From assembly GCA_017547995.1 (NCBI GenBank), contig JAFYNW010000321.1, positions 1 through 9,527 of the forward strand: a DNA stretch of 9,527 nucleotides, in the 5' to 3' direction. Origin of the DNA: Clostridia bacterium. GTDB lineage: Bacteria > Bacillota > Clostridia > Oscillospirales > Butyricicoccaceae. Under the pieces are notes generated by a model. That model saw only the letters and a program-made list of their open reading frames with translations. It was not told the origin of the DNA and ran no database searches. Shown piece by piece: positions 5,326 through 9,527 of this stretch (position 1 is its first letter; the number at the start of each line of letters is the position of its first letter). Position numbers and translations under genes: made by a program.

Positions 5326-5703
5326 CTACACCTTATGCATCATTATCCAGTTCAGGATATCCTCATACGACATTTTGCCTGAGGCTGTGGACAGACCGAA
5401 GTCTATCAATTCACTTTGTGTGAACTTCATTTCCACACCGTTTATTTTCAGCATCATCAGCATAACGAGAAGTCCGATGCGCTTGTTTCCATCGACAAAG
5501 GCATGGTTGGAAACGAGGGAATATGCAAGACGTGCCGACTTTTCCTCCACAGTTTTATATATATCCTCTCCGCCAAATGAGGTTTCAGCAGAATATACCG
5601 CCGACTCGAGAAGCCCCATTTCACGCAGGCCATCCGACCCGCCTGTACGTTTTGTGAGCTGTGTATGGAGTGCCATTATTTCATCAACAGTTAAAATAAT
5701 CAT
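5326..5703 (-). CDS. doc: Doc-type toxin (death-on-curing, Fic fold)
   Basis: The 125-residue protein matches Doc in length and sequence. Doc toxins are Fic-fold enzymes that in phage P1 phosphorylate elongation factor EF-Tu and stop translation. The catalytic motif is complete: NHAFVDGNKRIG at 66-77, with His67, Asp71, Asn73, Lys74 and Arg75. The N-terminal L-T-x-x-E-I-M-x-L-H and the R-x-x-G-L-L-E-S-A-V-Y segment (27-37) are also typical of the family. Its ATG overlaps the stop of a 37-codon ORF upstream by 4 nt (ATGA), which is the usual antitoxin-toxin arrangement. It runs against the surrounding spoVA genes and ends at a bidirectional terminator. Domesticated Doc-like proteins without toxicity also exist, but the intact motif favours an active enzyme. 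Confidence 0.92.
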   Translation of the reverse strand: MIILTVDEIMALHTQLTKRTGGSDGLREMGLLESAVYSAETSFGGEDIYKTVEEKSARLAYSLVSNHAFVDGNKRIGLLVMLMMLKINGVEMKFTQSELIDFGLSTASGKMSYEDILNWIMMHKV

Positions 5704-5813
5704 TTTGCCAGCTCCTCAAATGCTTCTATATTTTCTTCGAGTATTTCCGCGCACAGTTTTTTCAGAAACTCTGCTCTTTCTTCAGCAGTCATTTTTTCCA
5801 ATAATTCTTCCAT
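5700..5813 (-). CDS. Small candidate antitoxin of doc (37 aa)
   Basis: An ATG at 5811-5813 has TGAGGT as ribosome site (5821-5826, 7-nt spacing) and opens a 37-codon frame that ends in the ATGA overlap with doc. The peptide starts MEELLEKMTAEERAEFLKKL and continues as one Glu/Lys/Leu-rich, strongly acidic, probably continuous helix. It has no room for the DNA-binding domain of a normal Phd antitoxin (about 70 residues). By position it is the antitoxin, perhaps just the neutralising helix that wraps the toxin. Family assignment is not possible from sequence alone. The promoter, ribosome site and exact overlap make it a convincing gene. Confidence 0.75.
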   Translation of the reverse strand: MEELLEKMTAEERAEFLKKLCAEILEENIEAFEELAK

Positions 5814-5831
5814 TTTATTCACCTCACGATT

Positions 5832-5860
5832 ATTATAGCATAATTATTGCATATTTTCCA
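5832..5860 (-). promoter_or_regulatory. Sigma-A promoter of the antitoxin-doc pair
   Basis: Minus strand: TGGAAA (5860-5855, 4/6 to TTGACA), a 17-nt spacer, then TATAAT (5837-5832) preceded by TGC, an extended -10. Transcription would start near 5825, leaving a very short leader that contains the ribosome site. Confidence 0.7.
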
Positions 5861-5877
5861 CTTTTACGGCTAAAATA
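5849..5877 (+). promoter_or_regulatory. Candidate forespore (sigma-G/sigma-F) promoter of spoVAD-spoVAE
   Basis: GCATA (5849-5853) matches the forespore -35. It is followed after 17 nt by TAAAATA (5871-5877), close to the sigma-G -10 CAnnMTA. GGCTAAAAT (5868-5876) also fits the sigma-F -10 pattern GGnnAnAAT, though the spacing to GCATA is short for sigma-F. It overlaps the divergent antitoxin promoter on the other strand. It would explain how spoVAD is expressed despite the terminator after spoVAC. Confidence 0.45.
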
Positions 5878-5907
5878 GGTCCAAATATGTTGATTCTGAG
5901 GTGAAAT

Positions 5908-6903
5908 ATGAAACTGACGGGCAGGACTATTACTTTTGACCGACCTGTATATATAAAATCATGGGCGAGTGCTGTTGGCAGCAAGGAGGCGGCAGGGCCT
6001 CTCAAGAGCCATTTCGACCTTATTTTTGACGATGACCTTTTAGGTCAGGCCACGTGGGAGAAGGCCGAGACCGAGCTTGTCAAATCTGCCGTCAAGACGG
6101 CGCTCGACAAGGGAAGCGTGACTCTGCCTCAGCTTGACCTTATGACGGGCGGCGACCTTCTCAACCAATGCACCGCATCCTCCTTTGCAAGCCGTGATTT
6201 TGCCGTGCCGTTTCTCGGGCTTTACGGTGCTTGCTCGACGATGGCAGAGGGTCTTCTTATTTCATCGGTATTCATTGACGGCGGTATGCACAAGGCTCTT
6301 TGCGAAGCAAGCAGTCATTTCTGCTCGGCAGAGCGGCAGTATCGTATGCCTATCGAATACGGCTCACAGCGCTCACCTGCGGCACAATGGACTGTGACGG
6401 GATGCGGCGCCGTGCTTGTCACAGACGAGCCGTCAGATATTATGGTTACACGGGCGAAAATCGGCAAAATCGTCGATTTGGGCGTGACCGACGTATCGAA
6501 TATGGGCGCGGCTATGGCCCCTGCCGCCTTCGACACGATAAACGAGTTTTTCAAGGACACAGGCACAAAGCCGAGCGATTTTGACCTTATCGTCACGGGT
6601 GACCTTGCTCAGGTGGGTCGCGACGTTGTCACCGAGCTTTTCCAGAAGGAGGGCATCGATATCGCCCCATATTACGACGACTGCGGATGTATGATTTTCG
6701 GAGAGCAGGACGTACACGCAGGCGGCTCGGGATGCGGATGCTCGGCAAGCGTGCTATGCTCGGATTTGCTCAGGAGAATGACGGATGGCGAGATTAAGTC
6801 TTTGCTTTTCTGTGGTACGGGCGCACTTTTGTCCCCGACAACCTCAAATCAGGGCGAAAGCATACCTGGGATTTGCCATCTTGTGGAATTAAGGAGGGTT
6901 TAG
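5908..6903 (+). CDS. spoVAD: Stage V sporulation protein AD
   Basis: At 331 residues it matches SpoVAD in length. SpoVAD is a thiolase/ketoacyl-synthase-fold protein on the spore inner membrane that binds dipicolinic acid and works with the SpoVA channel. Visible family motifs are GRTITFDRPVYI (5-16), GGDLLNQ (81-87), LYGACSTMAEGL (105-116, with the cysteine at the thiolase nucleophile position, C109), DVHAGGSGCGCSA (268-280) and GTGALLSPTTSNQGESIPGI (303-322). The start has GAGGTG 4 nt upstream (5898-5903). The gene is GC-richer than the DUF4230 genes before it. It is separated from spoVAC, its normal neighbour, by the accessory segment, and joined without any gap to spoVAE. Confidence 0.96.
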   Translation: MKLTGRTITFDRPVYIKSWASAVGSKEAAGPLKSHFDLIFDDDLLGQATWEKAETELVKSAVKTALDKGSVTLPQLDLMTGGDLLNQCTASSFASRDFAVPFLGLYGACSTMAEGLLISSVFIDGGMHKALCEASSHFCSAERQYRMPIEYGSQRSPAAQWTVTGCGAVLVTDEPSDIMVTRAKIGKIVDLGVTDVSNMGAAMAPAAFDTINEFFKDTGTKPSDFDLIVTGDLAQVGRDVVTELFQKEGIDIAPYYDDCGCMIFGEQDVHAGGSGCGCSASVLCSDLLRRMTDGEIKSLLFCGTGALLSPTTSNQGESIPGICHLVELRRV

Positions 6904-7257
6904 ATGAATTATTTCAACGCTTTCTGGGTTGGTGGACTTATCTGTCTTATCGGGCAGATTCTCATCGACAAAACCAAGCTGACCCCTGCACGAATACTGA
7001 CCGGCTACGTTGTGACGGGCATAATCCTGACGGCCGTCGGCATTTACGAGCCGGTTGTGGAATATGCAGGTGCAGGGGCAACAGTGCCTCTTTTAGGCTT
7101 CGGCTACGCTATGGCGAAGGGTGTCGAGAAGGCTGTTGCCGCCGACGGACTTATCGGCGCATTCACGGGCGGACTTTCCTCCGCGGCAGGCGGAATTGCG
7201 GCGGCTGTGTTTTTCTCCCTCATCGCGGCATTTATATTCAAGCCGAAAACAAAGTAG
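6904..7257 (+). CDS. spoVAE: Stage V sporulation protein AE
   Basis: The 117-residue membrane protein is SpoVAE (the SpoVAEb type), a partner of SpoVAC in the dipicolinic acid channel of the spore inner membrane. Hydrophobic segments lie at about 4-21, 31-48, 58-71 and 92-112. The AGAGATVPLLGFGYAM core (55-70) matches AGAGTLVPITGFANAV of SpoVAC, showing that the two are paralogous. Its ATG follows the spoVAD stop codon with no gap (TAGATG), and its ribosome site AAGGAGG (6891-6897) lies inside the end of spoVAD, so translation is coupled. No clear terminator follows. Confidence 0.95.
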   Translation: MNYFNAFWVGGLICLIGQILIDKTKLTPARILTGYVVTGIILTAVGIYEPVVEYAGAGATVPLLGFGYAMAKGVEKAVAADGLIGAFTGGLSSAAGGIAAAVFFSLIAAFIFKPKTK

Positions 7258-7260
7258 ATG

Positions 7261-7347
7261 TGCCTGCGGCGCATTGAATAAGTTTGCACCTACATTGATT
7301 GTGCAAATCGAAGGAGATCCTTCACATTCGTTCAGGATGACAGACAT
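7261..7347. repeat. Intergenic repeat-like segment after spoVAE
   Basis: The 188-nt spacer after spoVAE has two hairpins: TTTGCAC/GTGCAAA (7283-7289, 7301-7307) and GAAGGA/TCCTTC (7310-7315, 7318-7323). The latter is followed by ACATTCGTTCAGGATGAC. The GATCCTTCACATTCGTTCAGGATGAC form (7316-7341) is like dispersed noncoding repeats I have seen in Clostridia and other Firmicutes. The hairpins are not followed by a T-run, so they are not standard terminators. Confidence 0.5.
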
Positions 7348-7383
7348 CTTGCGTTTTTCCTGAAAAATATTTTCAAACAAAAC

Positions 7384-7410
7384 GAAACCAAACGATATTT
7401 TTCCCGTCTA
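7384..7410 (+). promoter_or_regulatory. Candidate ECF-type (autoregulatory) promoter of the sigma factor gene
   Basis: GAAACC (7384-7389) and CGTCTA (7405-7410) match the -35 AAC and -10 CGTC boxes of ECF sigma promoters. Exactly 16 nt lie between the AAC and the CGT. The predicted start is near 7417, about 29 nt before the ATG. A promoter of this type in front of an ECF gene indicates positive autoregulation. Confidence 0.7.
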
Positions 7411-7445
7411 ATATAACAGATGCATCAAAAAGGGGAAAATTATTT

Positions 7446-7994
7446 ATGGAGGAAAAGCAGATTATCGAGCTGTTTTTTGCCCGTGACGAAAGGGCAATCA
7501 CCACAGCACAGGATAAATATTCCAATATGTGTCTTGCTATTTTAAGACGCATATTGCCTGACAGCCGTGACGTCGAGGAATGTCTCGGTGACGTTTTTCT
7601 GCGCCTTTGGAATGCAATTCCCCCGCTTATCCCCCTTTCTCTGCGCGCATACACTGCCCGTATTGCCCGCAACGCCGCTCTCGACAGATATGACCACAAC
7701 AAAAAGAGCGAGCTTTCCTCAGCCTTTGATGAGCTGAGCCCTTTCATCCCCGATGCATCACAAAACGTTGATAATGCCGCTTCTGCCGACGAATTCAAGG
7801 CATTTATCAATGATTTTCTCCGCAAACAGTCGAAAGACGCCAGAATATTCTTTGTCAAACGCTATTTTTACGGCGAAAGTATCACCGAAATAGCCAAATC
7901 ATGCCACTGCGGTGAGGGCAAGGTCAAATCCTCCCTTTTCCGCACACGCAACAGTCTGAAAAAAGCCATGGAAAAGGAGGGAATGAGTATATGA
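7446..7994 (+). CDS. ECF-type RNA polymerase sigma factor
   Basis: The 182-residue protein has the two-domain layout of an ECF sigma factor. Region 2 (about 8-85) contains DVEECLGDVFLRLWNAI (42-58) and the LRAYTARIARNAALDRY segment (66-82), which recognises the -10. Region 4 (about 115-178) contains the helix-turn-helix YGESITEIAKSCHCGEGKVKSSLFRTRNSLKK, spread over 142-173, for the -35. The subfamily cannot be named with confidence. Translation starts at an ATG with AGGGG about 10 nt upstream. A matching ECF promoter lies just ahead, suggesting that it activates its own gene. The stop overlaps the start of the membrane protein gene by 4 nt (ATGA), the typical sigma/anti-sigma arrangement. Confidence 0.93.
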   Translation: MEEKQIIELFFARDERAITTAQDKYSNMCLAILRRILPDSRDVEECLGDVFLRLWNAIPPLIPLSLRAYTARIARNAALDRYDHNKKSELSSAFDELSPFIPDASQNVDNAASADEFKAFINDFLRKQSKDARIFFVKRYFYGESITEIAKSCHCGEGKVKSSLFRTRNSLKKAMEKEGMSI

Positions 7995-8587
7995 GCAGAC
8001 GATTTGAGACCTTCATAAGCTCTGTCGACGATGCACTTCTCGAAGAAGCACAGCTCGGTATTCCCCGCAGACAGAGTCTGGGCAAAATACTCGGTCTTGC
8101 CGCCTGCCTCTGCATTATTGCAGGTGTTTCCTTCGCTTCCTTTGGTGGACTTTTCTCTGCAAAATCAGAATGTGCCGCAGAGTCTGCGCCTCAGCCGACC
8201 TATGCCGCTGCTGCAACGACAAACGAAAGCCTTATGATTGAAACTGCAACCGAAGCTACCGCTGCCGCAGGAATACCTATGGCACAGTCCCCTTTGCCGG
8301 CCAACGCTGTGGTATGCAACTTCACCGTGACGGGCGACGAAAAGCAGATTGATTTTTCCGTGGGCGATATGGACTTCTCCCTTGAGGTGTCCGCCAATAA
8401 CGACGATGCGAATCTGCGCAATATTCTCATTTCCGACCAGGCAAGCCGTAATATAACATGGTATTCCAACGATGGCGGGACCCGGTATGTCCTCACGCTT
8501 ATCGAAGGAGATTACGATCTCCTCTATTCGACAGCCGAGGAAATCGCGGAAAATCTCGGCATTGAAATTGGCGATAACGCAAAATAA
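7991..8587 (+). CDS. Single-pass membrane protein, probable anti-sigma factor
   Basis: The 198-residue protein has a short cytoplasmic end (1-30, with SSVDDALLEEAQ), one transmembrane helix (about 32-54) and an exported part. The exported part starts with a low-complexity Ala/Thr/Glu linker (about 60-105) and ends in a folded domain (about 107-195) with NFTVTGDEKQIDFSVGDMDF and a RYVLTLIEGDYDLLYSTAEEI segment. The gene overlaps the ECF sigma gene by 4 nt, with GGAGG in the end of that gene. Position and topology strongly suggest the anti-sigma factor that holds the sigma factor at the membrane until an outside signal. No zinc-binding HxxxCxxC motif is present, and the cytoplasmic part is short, so it is a non-classical type. 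The signal is unknown. Confidence 0.75.
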   Translation: MSRRFETFISSVDDALLEEAQLGIPRRQSLGKILGLAACLCIIAGVSFASFGGLFSAKSECAAESAPQPTYAAAATTNESLMIETATEATAAAGIPMAQSPLPANAVVCNFTVTGDEKQIDFSVGDMDFSLEVSANNDDANLRNILISDQASRNITWYSNDGGTRYVLTLIEGDYDLLYSTAEEIAENLGIEIGDNAK

Positions 8588-8609
8588 TTTATTCGCGAGG
8601 GTTTTGCCG

Positions 8610-8638
8610 TTGATTTTCTGCGTGATTTATGGTAAAAT
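8610..8638 (+). promoter_or_regulatory. Sigma-A promoter of the 33-codon peptide gene
   Basis: TTGATT (8610-8615), a 17-nt spacer and TAAAAT (8633-8638), with TGG directly before it, form a good extended -10 promoter. The predicted start is about 8645, 37 nt before the small ORF. Confidence 0.7.
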
Positions 8639-8681
8639 ATACTTCAGTAATTATTTTATCGAACAATAAGGAGCAGTAATT

Positions 8682-8783
8682 ATGCGTGACGGCAAACTCA
8701 CTTTTTCCGGTATTATGATGCTCATTTGCCTCACTGTATTTGTAATTTATACAGCCGGCAATATCGCAGGTATCTGGATCTGA
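8682..8783 (+). CDS. Small membrane peptide, 33 aa
   Basis: An ATG with AAGGAG 8 nt upstream (8668-8673) opens a 33-codon frame ending in TGA. The peptide has a polar start, MRDGKLTFS, then a hydrophobic stretch of about 22 residues (IMMLICLTVFVIYTA and on to IAGIWI), which would be one transmembrane helix with the end at the membrane face. It is the only gene between its own sigma-A promoter and its own terminator, forming a transcript of about 170 nt. I recognise no family. The exact fit of promoter, ribosome site, frame and terminator argues that it is real. It could be a regulatory membrane peptide or a type I-like toxin, though no antisense RNA promoter was identified. Confidence 0.7.
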   Translation: MRDGKLTFSGIMMLICLTVFVIYTAGNIAGIWI

Positions 8784-8790
8784 TGAAACT

Positions 8791-8815
8791 AAAGGACCAT
8801 CATCGGTCCTTTTTT
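8791..8815 (+). terminator. Rho-independent terminator of the small peptide gene
   Basis: An 8-bp stem AAAGGACC (8791-8798) and GGTCCTTT (8805-8812), with the loop ATCATC, runs into six T (8810-8815). It starts 8 nt after the peptide stop codon and separates this unit from the redoxin gene. Confidence 0.88.
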
Positions 8816-8855
8816 CGTACCAATTATTCTATTTTTATTCAGAACAGGAGATATT

Positions 8856-9416
8856 ATGAGAAAACCGGGTTCAAAATTCTGGCTCATTCTGGCGGGCATC
8901 GCCCTCATCATCGGCTGTGCCATAGCAACAAGCAAGCTCAACGGCTTCTATAATTCAGAGGCCCATCTCACCGCCGCAACCGACGACAGTCAGCCTAAGG
9001 TGGAGGCCCCCGATTTTTACGTCTATGACGTGGACGGCAATAAGGTAAGCCTTTCCTCCCTCCGCGACGGCCGTAAGGCTGTTATCAATTTCTGGGTTTC
9101 ATGGGAAGGAGACTGCGTGGTCGGTCTTGAGTCCTGCGAAGCGGCATACAAGGAATTTGGCGAGGACGTGCTTTTTATGATGGTCGACCTTCCTAACGAC
9201 GGCCGCGAAACAGAGGATATGGCACGCAAGCTTATTGCAAGCAAGGGATACACCTTCCCTGTCTATTTTGACACCGACAACGAAGTCTATCAGTATTACG
9301 ACGTGACAGGTCTGCCTTCCACGTATATACTCAATTCGGACGGCACATTCTACGGCTTCACTCAGGGCTCACTTGAAACTTCCGCCCTCATCGACGCCAT
9401 CAACAACGCACATTAA
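8856..9416 (+). CDS. TlpA/ResA-like thioredoxin-fold protein with altered active site
   Basis: The 186-residue protein has an N-terminal hydrophobic segment (8-25) that is either a signal anchor or a lipoprotein signal (IIGC, Cys21). A thioredoxin-like domain follows: APDFYVYDVDGNKVSLSSLRDGRKAVINFW (51-80), the active-site loop VSWEGDCVVGLESC (81-94) and the cis-proline loop GLPSTYIL (152-159). Family members normally read WCxxC and reduce or oxidise disulfides outside the membrane. Here the first cysteine is Glu84 and only C87 remains, with another cysteine at C94. Normal CxxC chemistry is therefore not possible, although a C87/C94 pair could be considered. AGGAGA (8846-8851) is the ribosome site. 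A CcdA-type gene follows after 12 nt, the usual electron-donor partner, which suggests the pair still works in redox transfer. Confidence 0.87.
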   Translation: MRKPGSKFWLILAGIALIIGCAIATSKLNGFYNSEAHLTAATDDSQPKVEAPDFYVYDVDGNKVSLSSLRDGRKAVINFWVSWEGDCVVGLESCEAAYKEFGEDVLFMMVDLPNDGRETEDMARKLIASKGYTFPVYFDTDNEVYQYYDVTGLPSTYILNSDGTFYGFTQGSLETSALIDAINNAH

Positions 9417-9428
9417 AAAGGGATTTAT

Positions 9429-9527
9429 ATGGAATATCTTATCTCGTTTCTCGAGGGTATAGTCACCTTCATCTCCCCTTGTATGCTTCCTATGCTGCCG
9501 CTTTACATTATGTATTTTTCGGCAGAC
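9429..9527 (+). CDS. ccdA: CcdA/DsbD-type membrane electron-transfer protein, N-terminal 33 codons
   Basis: The gene runs off the window after 33 codons. The visible part has the signature first helix of the CcdA/DsbD-beta family: FLEGIVTFISPCMLPMLPLY (8-27), where the SPCxLPxLP cysteine is one of the two redox cysteines in the membrane. These proteins carry electrons from cytoplasmic thioredoxin to extracytoplasmic redoxins. AAGGGA (9418-9423) is the ribosome site. It follows the TlpA-like gene by 12 nt and should be in the same operon. The second cysteine and the total length cannot be seen. Confidence 0.9.
   Translation, partial: MEYLISFLEGIVTFISPCMLPMLPLYIMYFSAD

Noticed and set aside
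7258..7307. Rho-independent terminator after spoVAE
   Set aside because: Hairpins exist (7283-7307) but no T-run follows them.

Overview
The window looks like chromosome of a spore-forming, low-to-middle GC Firmicute, most likely a gut-type Clostridia (Oscillospiraceae/Ruminococcaceae-like). The reasons are a complete spoVAC/spoVAD/spoVAE set, strong AAGGAGG ribosome sites, tightly packed or overlapping genes, and Clostridia-style dispersed hairpin repeats. No rRNA, tRNA, CRISPR array or transposase gene was found.

Left part (1-3163), all read leftwards: an alpha/beta hydrolase with its own promoter; a composite hairpin repeat (about 2245-2345); a D-Ala-D-Ala ligase-like ATP-grasp gene; a NERD-domain protein with a topoisomerase-type zinc ribbon, coupled to the ligase by a TAATG overlap; and the first 39 codons of an unrecognised gene.

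Middle part (3164-7257), the spore DPA-channel genes: spoVAC is closed by its own strong terminator. SpoVAD and spoVAE follow about 2.2 kb later as a tight pair. Between them lies an AT-richer accessory segment. It holds (i) a strong sigma-A promoter, a highly structured RNA and a terminator; (ii) a second hairpin that hides a Shine-Dalgarno sequence ahead of a two-codon ORF; (iii) two tandem DUF4230-type genes, one membrane-anchored and one lipoprotein, ended by a bidirectional terminator; and (iv) on the minus strand, a Doc (Fic-fold) toxin preceded by an overlapping 37-residue candidate antitoxin. A 19-bp stretch of the RNA leader (3897-3915) is complementary, with two G-U pairs, to the 3' untranslated region of the DUF4230 genes (5272-5290). 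The same leader bases form one arm of the main RNA stem. This is the best candidate for an undescribed system: either an attenuator or riboswitch-like leader with a leader/3'-UTR switch, or a small mobile cassette with terminal inverted repeats.

Right part (7258-9527): a dispersed-repeat-like spacer; an ECF sigma factor with a good candidate autoregulatory promoter (AAC-16-CGTC), overlapping by 4 nt a one-pass membrane protein that is probably its anti-sigma factor; a self-contained transcription unit (extended -10 promoter, ribosome site, 33-codon membrane peptide, terminator); then a TlpA/ResA-like redoxin whose first active-site cysteine is replaced by Glu, and the start of a CcdA/DsbD-type membrane protein.
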